Both the position numbers and the translations under genes were made by a program. The notes under the pieces are model-generated. The model was given only the letters and a program-made list of their open reading frames with translations, ran no database searches and had not been told where the DNA came from. From NCBI GenBank assembly GCA_016861045.1, contig BOKP01000001.1, positions 62,001-126,000 on the forward strand: 64,000 nucleotides of DNA, in the 5' to 3' direction. The stretch is from Actinomycetes bacterium (GTDB lineage Bacteria; Actinomycetota; Thermoleophilia; Solirubrobacterales; 70-9). Below, in pieces: positions 34,469 to 41,606 of this stretch; position 1 is the stretch's first letter; every line of letters begins with the position of its first letter.

Positions 34469-34613
34469 GCGGGCCGGTAAGGCTAGTGGAGCGGCGCCGG
34501 GAGGGGCGCGGGGCGCGATCGCGCGGGGGAGGCGGTCCGGTGGCCGGGGTTCGGGGCCGCGTGGACACCGCGCCGGCCGCCGCCGTCGGCGCGCGGGCCG
34601 GGTCGGCGCGGCG

Positions 34614-35975
34614 TCAGATCCGCGGGCGCGCGGTGCGGAGGACGCGGCCGGCGAGCAGCGCTACGCGGGCGCCGAGCAGGAGGTAGGCGGCGATCAGGAT
34701 GGTCTCGCCGGCCCGATCGAGCGAGCCGGCCCCGAGATCGGCGGCGGCGGCCGTTGCGACGCCGAGGGCGGCTACGGCGGTGAGGGCGATGTCGCGTGCC
34801 GGGCGCGGTTCCGGCATCCCGCGCCCGAGGTCGCGGACCCGGAGGAGCACGGCGAGGAGGTGGAGAAGCGAGCCGAGCACGGTGAGCCCGATCCAGCCGC
34901 TGACGAGCAGGGTCGCCGTCGCCGCCCGGGTCGGGTCGGCGAGCGCCTCGTCCGGGCCGGCGCCGATGGCGCCGACCGCGGCGACGGTGAGGCCCAGCAC
35001 GAGGAAGACCTGCGCCGCGGCGACGACCCGCGCCGGGAGCGAGAGCGGCCGGCGGGCGGCGGTCAGGCTGCCGAGCAGGTTCGCGGCCAGGGCACCGGAG
35101 GCGAGCACGAGCAGCGGCCAGCCGGCGACCACGGCGGGGTCGAGCGAGAAGCCGTAGCCGGCGGCGAGGAGCGCGACGCCGCCGATCCAGGCAGCGAAGG
35201 TCGGCCCCTGCAGGCGCGGGAAGCGCAGCCGCGAGTGGGTCAGGGACGGGAAGAAGGTGTGCAGGGTGCCGACGATCGCGGTCCCGAGCCAGCCGCCGAG
35301 GTTGAGGACCATGTGGGCGCCGAGCAGGTTGCCGTGGCTCCAGCCGACCGCGCCGGCGAGCATCGCGCCGGCGATGACGCCGATCACCAGGCAGGCGGTC
35401 GCGGCCAGGTACCAGCGGGTCGCCCACGGGGCGCTGCCGAGCGAGCGGCGCCGCATCTCGGCGAGGCCGGCAGCGTAGAGGCCGAGCGTCGCGAGCAGCA
35501 GGCCGGCGCCGGCGTAGACCATCGGCTCGCTGCCGAGCGGGACCCCGATTGCGAGGAGCAGCGCCCCGGCGTTCCAGCCGCCGAGCTCGACGCGGATCAG
35601 CGCCTGCCGGGGCGGGTCGGTGGCGAGGAAGGCGCCGGCGAAGAACTGGCTCGCGCCGAGGACGAGCTGCGAGATGCCGCCGACGAGGACGAGGTGGAGG
35701 GCGAGCCAGCGCCCCCACGCCCAGGAGTCGATCGCGTTCGCGACCGCGACCGCGGCGCCGGCGATCGCCATCGCCAGCCCGGCGATGAAGAAGGCTCCGA
35801 TCACGTCGGTCGGTCGGAGCCCGTCGACCTGCAGCGGCTTCGCGCGGGCGCGCGACCGGCACCGGCCGGCGCCGGGCGCCGCCGCCTGTCCCGGTGGCGG
35901 CGGCGCGCCGGGCGCGACCGGTCTTTCAGGCGCGACGACTGCGGTACTGGGGTCCGAGTCGCCGTGCTGGTCCAT
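34614..35975 (-). CDS. Multi-pass membrane protein, haem-copper-oxidase-like
   Basis: About 453-aa protein with a Pro/Ala-rich cytoplasmic start and roughly 12 hydrophobic segments. Histidines sit inside helices in ALHLVLVGGISQLVLGASQF and HGNLLGAHMVLNLGGW, and in GTLHTFFPSLTHS. This pattern resembles the haem-copper-oxidase-like membrane proteins that accompany multicopper oxidases and nitrite reductases in actinomycetes; a haem or copper role is inference. ATG 35975 is preferred. A GTG at 35996 would place the start inside a palindrome and add seven residues. No partner oxidase is adjacent. Confidence 0.65.
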   Translation of the reverse strand: MDQHGDSDPSTAVVAPERPVAPGAPPPPGQAAAPGAGRCRSRARAKPLQVDGLRPTDVIGAFFIAGLAMAIAGAAVAVANAIDSWAWGRWLALHLVLVGGISQLVLGASQFFAGAFLATDPPRQALIRVELGGWNAGALLLAIGVPLGSEPMVYAGAGLLLATLGLYAAGLAEMRRRSLGSAPWATRWYLAATACLVIGVIAGAMLAGAVGWSHGNLLGAHMVLNLGGWLGTAIVGTLHTFFPSLTHSRLRFPRLQGPTFAAWIGGVALLAAGYGFSLDPAVVAGWPLLVLASGALAANLLGSLTAARRPLSLPARVVAAAQVFLVLGLTVAAVGAIGAGPDEALADPTRAATATLLVSGWIGLTVLGSLLHLLAVLLRVRDLGRGMPEPRPARDIALTAVAALGVATAAAADLGAGSLDRAGETILIAAYLLLGARVALLAGRVLRTARPRI

Positions 35976-35990
35976 GGATGGGCGGGAGTT

Positions 35991-36030
35991 TTGCACAAGC
36001 GTTTTGTGTAAACGTCCGTGGCGGCCACGG
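35991..36030. promoter_or_regulatory. Adjacent palindromes at the start of the membrane-protein gene
   Basis: TTGCACAA at 35991-35998 and TTGTGTAA at 36004-36011 form 8-bp inverted arms with one mismatch around 5 nt, in an AT-rich island. Five bp further is a perfect palindrome, CCGTGGC-G-GCCACGG (36016-36030). The first sits immediately upstream of the probable ATG and looks like a repressor or redox-regulator operator. The binding protein is unknown. Confidence 0.5.
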
Positions 36031-36186
36031 ATCGGGGGCCGCCTGCGAGCGGCCGTCCGGTTCCGAGGCCGCCCGCAGGCCGCCGCCCGCGCGGCGCTGC
36101 GAAGCGTGGCGGACCGGGCGGGTGCCAGTAGCGACCACCGAGCGATCAGGGTGAGCGGAGCCGATGCGCCGCTGACCCGCCCTCCC

Positions 36187-36192
36187 TAACGT
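36187..36192 (+). promoter_or_regulatory. -10 box of the phosphoribosyltransferase-esterase operon
   Basis: TAACGT, followed about 15 nt later by AAGGAGG (36207-36213). The -35 position is not recognisable. Confidence 0.4.
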
Positions 36193-36218
36193 GAGGGTGC
36201 ATTCACAAGGAGGAAGCG

Positions 36219-36266
36219 ATGAAGTCCTCGCCGGCCCGCGCACCGATTCGTCCGCGATGCCGCTGA
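36219..36266 (+). CDS. Possible 15-codon leader ORF with the operon's only strong SD
   Basis: ATG 36219 has the best SD in the area (AAGGAGG, 5 nt spacing) and opens a 15-codon frame (MKSSPARAPIRPRCR) ending TGA at 36264-36266. That stop overlaps the first codons of the phosphoribosyltransferase gene, whose ATG at 36257 is in another frame and has no SD of its own. This looks like a translation-coupling leader. A frameshift at the gene's 5' end, or a sequencing error, is the alternative. Confidence 0.4.
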   Translation: MKSSPARAPIRPRCR

Positions 36267-37603
36267 CCCGCCGCAGCACCTTCCGGGACCGCCGCGAGGC
36301 GGGGCGGATGCTCGCCGCCCGGCTCTCGGAGATGGATCTCGACGCCCCGGTCGTGATCGCGCTTCCGCGGGGAGGGGTCCCGGTCGGATTCGAGGTGGCG
36401 CGGGCGCTGGGCGCCCCGCTCGACGTCGGCCTCGTCCGCAAGATCGGCCATCCGAGCCAACCCGAGCTCGGCATCGGCGCGATCGGCGAGGACGGATCGG
36501 TGGTGGTCGACCGGCGGGCGCTCGAGGCGTTCGCGATCGACGACGAGCAGGTCGAGCTGATCGCCGCGCGCGAGGCCGAGGAGCTCGATCGCCGTCGCCG
36601 CCTCTACCGCGGCGACGCGCCGCCGGCGCCGGTCCGCGACCGGACCGTCGTCGTCGTCGATGACGGGATCGCCACCGGCGTCACCGCCGCCGCCGCGGCC
36701 CGGGTCCTGAAGGCGCAGGGGGCCGCGCGGGTGATCCTCGCCGTCCCGGTCTGCCCGGCCGGGACCCCGGAGCGGATCGACGGCGGGATCGACGAGGTCG
36801 TGACGCTCGCGGCCCCGGAGCGGTTCGGAAGCGTCGGCGCCTGGTACGACGACTTCTCCCAGACCTCGGACCGGGAGGTGGTCGAGCTGCTCGCGGCGGC
36901 GCGCCCCGACGTTCCCGCCGCCGGGCCCGGCGTGCCGGGCGAGGTGACGATCCCGACCGCCGACGGGGTCGAGCTCGGGGGGTTCCTGCGGTTGCCGCCG
37001 GACCCGACCGGCCTCGTCGTCTTCGTCCACGGCAGCGGCTCGAGCCGCCACAGCCCGCGCAACGCGTCGGTCGCCCGCTACCTCGAGGGTCGTGGCCTGG
37101 CGACGCTGCTCTTCGACCTGCTGACGCCGGCCGAGGCTGCCGACCGACGGCTCGTCTTCGACATCGAGCTGCTCTCGCAGCGGCTCGGGGACGCGATCCG
37201 CTGGTCCCGCGGGCAGGGCGCGGCGGCCGGCCTGCCGCTCGCCTGCTTCGGCGCCTCCACGGGCGCCGCCGCGGCGCTCACCGCCGCGGCCGAGCCGGGC
37301 GCCGGGATCGCCGCCGTCGTCTCCCGCGGCGGCCGCCCCGATCTCGCCGGGGCGACGCTGCGACGCGTCACCGTCCCCGTCCTGCTGATCGTCGGCGGCG
37401 CCGACACCGAGGTCCTGGCGCTGAACCGGGCCGCCGCGACGGAGCTCGCCGGCCCCTGCCGGCTCGCGGTCGTCCCCGGAGCGGGGCACCTGTTCGAGGA
37501 GCCCGGGACGCTGGCGCAGGCGGCCCGGCTCGCCGCCGACTTCCTCGAGGTCGAGCTCGCGGCCGCCGAGCCGGGCGCCCGCCCCGCCGGCGGCGCGCGA
37601 TGA
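36257..37603 (+). CDS. Phosphoribosyltransferase fused to alpha/beta (dienelactone-type) hydrolase
   Basis: 448-aa two-domain protein. Residues 1-215 are a type I phosphoribosyltransferase-like domain: ALPRGGVPVGFEVA, the VRKIGHP segment and the PRPP loop VVVVDDGIATGVT (131-143). Residues 230-445 are an alpha/beta hydrolase with VFVHGSGSSRHSPRN, nucleophile Ser in CFGASTGAAAAL, and His in PGAGHLFEEPG. This fusion is common in actinomycetes next to erythromycin esterase genes, as here (ATGA overlap). No reaction is proven. Stress or antibiotic-tolerance operons of this composition are known, but the role is inference. Confidence 0.85.
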   Translation: MPLTRRSTFRDRREAGRMLAARLSEMDLDAPVVIALPRGGVPVGFEVARALGAPLDVGLVRKIGHPSQPELGIGAIGEDGSVVVDRRALEAFAIDDEQVELIAAREAEELDRRRRLYRGDAPPAPVRDRTVVVVDDGIATGVTAAAAARVLKAQGAARVILAVPVCPAGTPERIDGGIDEVVTLAAPERFGSVGAWYDDFSQTSDREVVELLAAARPDVPAAGPGVPGEVTIPTADGVELGGFLRLPPDPTGLVVFVHGSGSSRHSPRNASVARYLEGRGLATLLFDLLTPAEAADRRLVFDIELLSQRLGDAIRWSRGQGAAAGLPLACFGASTGAAAALTAAAEPGAGIAAVVSRGGRPDLAGATLRRVTVPVLLIVGGADTEVLALNRAAATELAGPCRLAVVPGAGHLFEEPGTLAQAARLAADFLEVELAAAEPGARPAGGAR

Positions 37604-38946
37604 GAGCCGGCACCGCACCCCGCGCCGCGGCCGGTGCCGTCGCGAAGGCGATCGCGGGCGCCGCGCATCCCGTGACCGGCGCTCCCGGCGACTACGACGA
37701 GCTGATCGAGTCGGTCGGCGACGGGCGGGTCGTCCTGATCGGCGAGGCCACCCACGGGACCCACGAGTTCTATCGCCACCGCGCGGTGATCACAAAGCGC
37801 CTGATCGAGGAGAAGGGGTTCAACGCCGTCGCCGTCGAGGCCGACTGGCCGGACGCCTACCGCGTCAACCGCTTCGTCCACGGGGCCGACGACGACCCCG
37901 ACGCCGAGCGCGCCCTCGCCGGCTTCGAGCGCTTCCCGACCTGGATGTGGCGGAACGCCGACGTCCTCGACTTCGTCGGCTGGCTGCGGGCCCACAACGA
38001 GCGCGCCGAGGGCCCGGCGGGCTTCTACGGGCTCGACCTGTACAGCCTCTATCGCTCGGTCGCGGCGGTCATCGAGTACCTCGACCGCATCGACCCGGCG
38101 GCCGCCGCCCGGGCGCGTGCGCGCTACGACTGCCTCGAGCGCTTCGAGGAGAGCCAGGCCTACGGGTACGCGGCGGCGCGCGGGCTGACCCCTTCCTGCC
38201 AGGAAGGGGTGCTGCGCCAGCTCGTCGACCTGCAGCGGACCGGTGAGGCCTACCTGCGGCGCGACGGCATCGCCGCCGAGGACGAGCAGTTCTACGCCGA
38301 GGAGAACGCCCGGCTCGTCGTCGCCGCCGAGCGCTATTACCGGTCGATGTTCACCGGCCCGGTCTCATCGTGGAGCCTCCGCGACAGCCACATGGCGGGG
38401 ACGCTGGAGCGGCTGATCGCCCACCTCGAGGGGCGCGGCCCGGCCCGCGTCGTCGTCTGGGCCCACAACTCCCACGTCGGCGATGCCCGGCGGACGTCGA
38501 TGGGGCCGCGCGGTGAGCACAACATCGGCCAGCTCGCCCGCGAGCGATTCGGGCTCGGCGCCATCCTGATCGGGTTCACGACCTGCACCGGCACCGTCAG
38601 CGCCGCCTCCGACTGGGGCGCCCCGGTGGAGCGCAAGCGGGTCCGGCCGCCGCGAGCCGACAGCGTCGAGGCGGTCCTCGGCGCGGTCGAGCTCGACGCG
38701 TTCTGGCTGCGCCTGCGCGACGACGGGCGTGCCGCCGCCGAGCTCTTCCATCCGCGGCTCGAGCGTGCGATCGGGGTCATCTACCGGCCCGAGAACGAGC
38801 TCGCCAGCCACTACTTCGAGACCCACCTCTCAGAGCAGTTCGATTACGTCATCCACTTCGACCAGACCCGGGCGGTGGAGCCGCTCGAGCGGACGGCGGA
38901 GTGGCAGCGCGGCGAGCCGCCCGAGACCTACCCGACCGCGCTCTGA
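37600..38946 (+). CDS. Erythromycin esterase family protein
   Basis: 448-aa EreA/EreB-superfamily protein, full length. The catalytic groove residues are present: LIGEATHGTHEFY with Glu and His, VAVEADWPDAYRVNRF, GFYGLDLYSLYRS, and VVWAHNSHVGDAR with the active-site histidine used to activate water in Ere enzymes. Many chromosomal members do not act on macrolides, and the coupling to a phosphoribosyltransferase-hydrolase suggests another ester or lactone. The start overlaps the previous stop by 4 bp. It should not be read as proof of macrolide resistance. Confidence 0.85.
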   Translation: MRAGTAPRAAAGAVAKAIAGAAHPVTGAPGDYDELIESVGDGRVVLIGEATHGTHEFYRHRAVITKRLIEEKGFNAVAVEADWPDAYRVNRFVHGADDDPDAERALAGFERFPTWMWRNADVLDFVGWLRAHNERAEGPAGFYGLDLYSLYRSVAAVIEYLDRIDPAAAARARARYDCLERFEESQAYGYAAARGLTPSCQEGVLRQLVDLQRTGEAYLRRDGIAAEDEQFYAEENARLVVAAERYYRSMFTGPVSSWSLRDSHMAGTLERLIAHLEGRGPARVVVWAHNSHVGDARRTSMGPRGEHNIGQLARERFGLGAILIGFTTCTGTVSAASDWGAPVERKRVRPPRADSVEAVLGAVELDAFWLRLRDDGRAAAELFHPRLERAIGVIYRPENELASHYFETHLSEQFDYVIHFDQTRAVEPLERTAEWQRGEPPETYPTAL

Positions 38947-39163
38947 GGCGCGCATGGCGGAACGGGCGCCGGGGGGCGTGAGAAGGCCGGCGTCGCGAGC
39001 CGACTCCGGCGGGGCCTCGCCGCTGCGTCAGTGATCGGGGCGGCCGAGCGACGTCCCTCGCGGAGAGAGCGTGAACGGTCCGCGACGAGAGAGCAGCGCC
39101 GGGCGCCGCGCCGGTAGGGCGCGGCCGGGGTCGTCCGCGCCCATCCCTACCGTCCCAGCGGTC

Positions 39164-40183
39164 ATGGAGCCACGGCAGCCACAGCTCGAAGACCTCCCGG
39201 ATGCCGGCTCCGACCGCGCGGCGCACCAGGAGCTGGCGACCCTCGGCGACGGCGATCGGGTCGAGTCTTCCTACGCGGTCCGCGAGCGCAGCCGCAGGCC
39301 GACCAAGCGGGGAGGCGAGTGGCTGTCATTGCGGATCGCGGACCGCACGGCGACGGTCCAGGCGAAGTCCTGGGACGAGGTCGACGCCCGGTTCGCGATC
39401 GCGGAGCCGGGCACCGTGGTCCACGTCAGCGGCCGGTTCGAGCGGAGCCCCAAGTGGGGCGACGCGCTGATCGTCGAGGCGATGGCGCGGGCCGCCGAGG
39501 GAGATTACGACCCCGCGTGGCTGCTCGAGAGCTCGCCGGTGCCGGTCGAGCGGATGGAGTCCGACCTGGTCGACCTGATCGCGACGGTCCAGAACGATGA
39601 CCTGCGCCGGCTCCTCGACCGGCTGATCGCGCCCGGGGGCGATCTCTGGAGACGGTTCCGCGATGCGCCCGCCGCCAAGCACTACCACCAGGCCTACCGT
39701 CACGGGCTGCTCGAGCACACCCTCTCGGTCGCGCAGGGAGTCAGCGCGGCCGCCTCGTTCTTCCCCGGCATCGATCGCGACGTCGCCGTGGCCGGGGCGC
39801 TGCTGCACGACATCGGCAAGCTCGAGGCCTACAACGACAACCCGCTCGCGATCGACATGACCGACCTCGGCCGCCTGGCCGGGGAGATCCCGCTCGGCTA
39901 CTACCGGGTGCGGCGCGAGATCGAGTCGATCGAGGGCTTCGACCCCGACCTTGGCCGGGCGGTGCTCCACATCATCCTCTCCCACCACGGGACGCTCGAG
40001 CACGGCTCGCCCGTGACCCCGGCGACCCGCGAGGCGACGCTCGTCCACATGATGGACAACCTCGGCGGCAGGCTCGGCAGCTTCGACCGGATCGAGCGCA
40101 CCCTCGCCGACGGCGAGGCCTGGTCCGGCTTCGACCGCGGGATTGACGGCAGCGCCTACTTCCGCGACCGCCGGGCGGCCTGA
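39164..40183 (+). CDS. OB-fold plus HD-domain protein (YhaM-like 3'-5' exoribonuclease)
   Basis: 339-aa protein. The N-terminal OB-fold nucleic-acid-binding domain (about residues 25-105, LSLRIADRTATVQAKSWDEV) is followed by an HD phosphohydrolase domain: HGLLEHTLSVA, the HD pair in ALLHDIGKLEAY, and HIILSHHGTLEHGS. This order is that of YhaM/CBF1 3'-5' exoribonucleases. ATG 39164 follows a TACCGT -10-like box by 10 nt without SD. The 217 bp upstream hold only a possible 26-codon ORF and nothing recognisable. The gene's 3' end is partly duplicated downstream. Confidence 0.82.
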   Translation: MEPRQPQLEDLPDAGSDRAAHQELATLGDGDRVESSYAVRERSRRPTKRGGEWLSLRIADRTATVQAKSWDEVDARFAIAEPGTVVHVSGRFERSPKWGDALIVEAMARAAEGDYDPAWLLESSPVPVERMESDLVDLIATVQNDDLRRLLDRLIAPGGDLWRRFRDAPAAKHYHQAYRHGLLEHTLSVAQGVSAAASFFPGIDRDVAVAGALLHDIGKLEAYNDNPLAIDMTDLGRLAGEIPLGYYRVRREIESIEGFDPDLGRAVLHIILSHHGTLEHGSPVTPATREATLVHMMDNLGGRLGSFDRIERTLADGEAWSGFDRGIDGSAYFRDRRAA

Positions 40184-40309
40184 GCGACCGCGGCTCGGCG
40201 TCATCGGCCGGCTCGCGGCCCAAGGCCGCGTCACCGACCTCTTCCTGGATCCGCGATCGCTCAACCTCGCCCGGGGGCGGCCTGAGCGGCCGCGGCTCGG
40301 CGTCATCGC
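40173..40309 (+). repeat. 34-bp direct repeat spanning the HD gene stop codon
   Basis: 40173-40206, covering the end and stop of the HD gene, recurs at 40276-40309 with one mismatch. The 69 bp between show no gene. Confidence 0.7.
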
Positions 40310-40350
40310 CGGCGACGGGACAGCGCCCACGTCCCCGGGGAGAACGCCGG

Positions 40351-40365
40351 CGCCGCCTCGCGGCG
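40351..40365 (-). terminator. Hairpin directly after the 31-aa ORF
   Basis: CGCCGC-CTC-GCGGCG, a perfect 6-bp stem with 3-nt loop, begins 5 nt past the stop codon of the minus-strand small ORF. There is no T-tract. Confidence 0.45.
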
Positions 40366-40370
40366 TCGGG

Positions 40371-40466
40371 CTATCGGCGGCGGCGGTGCTCGGCGCGGAT
40401 CCGGACCAGCTCCGGGTCCTGGCGTACGGTTCGGGCGATGAACTGGGCGGCGGCGATGGAGAGCAT
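40371..40466 (-). CDS. Possible 31-aa small protein
   Basis: Not recognised. The ORF runs MLSIAAAQFIARTVRQDPEL and ends with an Arg cluster after EH, giving a short hydrophobic or amphipathic start and a strongly basic tail. It is supported by context rather than homology. A consensus promoter lies upstream, AAGAGG (40479-40484) is a plausible though distant SD (11 nt), and a stem-loop follows the stop. It is divergent from the CGNR regulator. It could instead be the 5' part of a small RNA. Confidence 0.45.
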   Translation of the reverse strand: MLSIAAAQFIARTVRQDPELVRIRAEHRRRR

Positions 40467-40507
40467 TCTCGGGACTGCCTCTTGTTTCGGGGAACTGACC
40501 GGCAAAG

Positions 40508-40536
40508 AGGCTACAGAGGTCATAATGACCTGTCAA
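40508..40536 (-). promoter_or_regulatory. Consensus promoter with operator palindrome in its spacer
   Basis: On the minus strand TTGACA (complement of 40531-40536) and TAGCCT (complement of 40508-40513) are separated by exactly 17 bp. This is the only full -35/-10 match with ideal spacing noted in the window. The perfect 15-bp palindrome AGGTCATAATGACCT (40517-40531) fills most of the spacer, an ideal place for a repressor. It drives towards the 31-aa ORF, away from the CGNR gene. Confidence 0.75.
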
Positions 40537-40560
40537 GTGGAATTGATGGTCACAAGCCAG

Positions 40561-40566
40561 TAGGAT
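40561..40566 (+). promoter_or_regulatory. -10 box of the CGNR regulator (leaderless arrangement)
   Basis: TAGGAT, 7 nt before ATG 40574; no SD. The palindrome at 40517-40531 lies about 30 bp upstream, where a regulator could also act on this promoter. Confidence 0.5.
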
Positions 40567-40573
40567 CCGGGCC

Positions 40574-41155
40574 ATGGACGTCCCGAGGCTCAGCCGCTGG
40601 CTCGAGAGCAAGGTCGCCCCCGATCCCCTGATCGCCGTTCAGGCGCTGGCCAATTCGCACCCGTCCGAGGACCAGGGGGAGCTCCTGCTCGACGTCGAGA
40701 CGACCCGCTACTGGCTGCTTCGCTTCGGGTTCGCGGCCGACGGCATCGAGGTCAGCGAGGACGATCGCGGGCGCCTCCTCGAGCTTCGCGGCTGCGTCCG
40801 GGCGCTGATCGACGCCAACGCGACCGGCGAGCGGGACGCGGCCGCGAGCGAGCGTCTCGCCGCCATCGTCGCCGACCACCCGGTTCCGCTCGCGGTCGAG
40901 CGGGACGGGCGGATCGGTCTCGACCTGGCCCCCGCCCCCTCGGTCGATGCGCTGATCGCGCAGCTGATCGGAGTCGTCCTGCGGGCGCAGATCGACGGCA
41001 CCTGGGAGCGGCTGAAGATCTGCGCCGCCGACACCTGCCGCTGGGCCTTCTACGACGCCTCGAAGAACCGGGGCGGCCACTGGTGCTCGATGGAGGTCTG
41101 CGGCAACCGCGAGAAGAACCGCAGCTACCGGCGCCGGCGGGCGGCCACCGCCTGA
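40574..41155 (+). CDS. ABATE/CGNR zinc-finger transcriptional regulator
   Basis: 193-aa protein with an N-terminal ABATE ligand-sensing domain (residues 1-140; LDVETTRYWLLRFG, ALIDANATGERD) and a C-terminal CGNR zinc finger: CAADTCRWAFYD, then HWCSMEVCGNREKNRSYR. The four Cys ligands, the CGNR box and the basic tail bind DNA. The family consists of one-component regulators, commonly of stress or efflux genes. The divergent promoter-operator at 40508-40536 is the obvious candidate target. Leaderless start. Confidence 0.9.
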   Translation: MDVPRLSRWLESKVAPDPLIAVQALANSHPSEDQGELLLDVETTRYWLLRFGFAADGIEVSEDDRGRLLELRGCVRALIDANATGERDAAASERLAAIVADHPVPLAVERDGRIGLDLAPAPSVDALIAQLIGVVLRAQIDGTWERLKICAADTCRWAFYDASKNRGGHWCSMEVCGNREKNRSYRRRRAATA

Positions 41156-41176
41156 CGCCGGCTCCCGCGGCCGCCG

Positions 41177-41479
41177 CTACTTCGTGAAGCGCTCGGCGCA
41201 GCGCTGCATCTTCGTCACGTCCGGCTCGACGCGCTGCACGCACGCGAGCACCCGCTCGGCGTCGGTCTTGCCGACCCCGCTCAGGTTCGGCGGGTCGACG
41301 CCGGCGCCGTCGAACGCGCTGTCGATCGAGCTCTCGATGCCGCCGAAGCTGTCGAACGCGCGGTCGATGGTCTCGTTCGTCGTGTCGAGGATCGGCCGGA
41401 CGAGGAAGAAGTAGACGGCGGCGAGGATCGCGATCGTGACGATCAGACGGATCAGGCTGCGGGCGAGGGTCTCCGTCAC
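41177..41479 (-). CDS. Small single-span membrane protein of unknown function
   Basis: 100-aa protein, not recognised. Residues 8-28 form one membrane helix (LIRLIVTIAILAAVYFFLV). The rest is a polar, acidic domain with heptad-like helices (TIDRAFDSFGGIESSIDSAF) and two cysteines near the C-terminus (LACVQRVEPDVTKMQRCAERF), probably exposed and able to form a disulfide. GTG start with TAGATT 9 nt upstream. It is divergent from pafBC and converges on the CGNR gene. Confidence 0.7.
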   Translation of the reverse strand: MTETLARSLIRLIVTIAILAAVYFFLVRPILDTTNETIDRAFDSFGGIESSIDSAFDGAGVDPPNLSGVGKTDAERVLACVQRVEPDVTKMQRCAERFTK

Positions 41480-41593
41480 GGCGACGCGAATCTAGATGAT
41501 CGGCCCGTCGGACTGGGTCACGAGCGCCGCACCGGAGAGCGCAAACTGCGCAAATCCCGGGCTCGCCGCCGCGGCCGGCCCGACGGCGGCATC

Positions 41594-41599
41594 TATCCT
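41594..41599 (+). promoter_or_regulatory. -10 box of pafBC (leaderless arrangement)
   Basis: TATCCT, 7 nt before the GTG start at 41607; no SD and no consensus -35. Confidence 0.5.
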
Positions 41600-41606
41600 G
41601 CGGACC

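Noticed and set aside
38954-39034. 26-codon ORF after the erythromycin esterase gene
   Set aside because: ATG present but no SD or -10 at a proper distance, and the composition is that of random high-GC DNA.
40143-40631. Plus-strand open frame through the HD-gene end, the direct repeat and into the CGNR gene
   Set aside because: It overlaps two supported genes in another frame and crosses the minus-strand promoter and operator; the repeated RPERPRLGVI peptide is only a reflection of the DNA repeat.
41496-41606. Upstream ATG extension of pafBC
   Set aside because: The extra 37 residues are unlike PafB, and the -10 at 41594-41599 lies downstream of that ATG.
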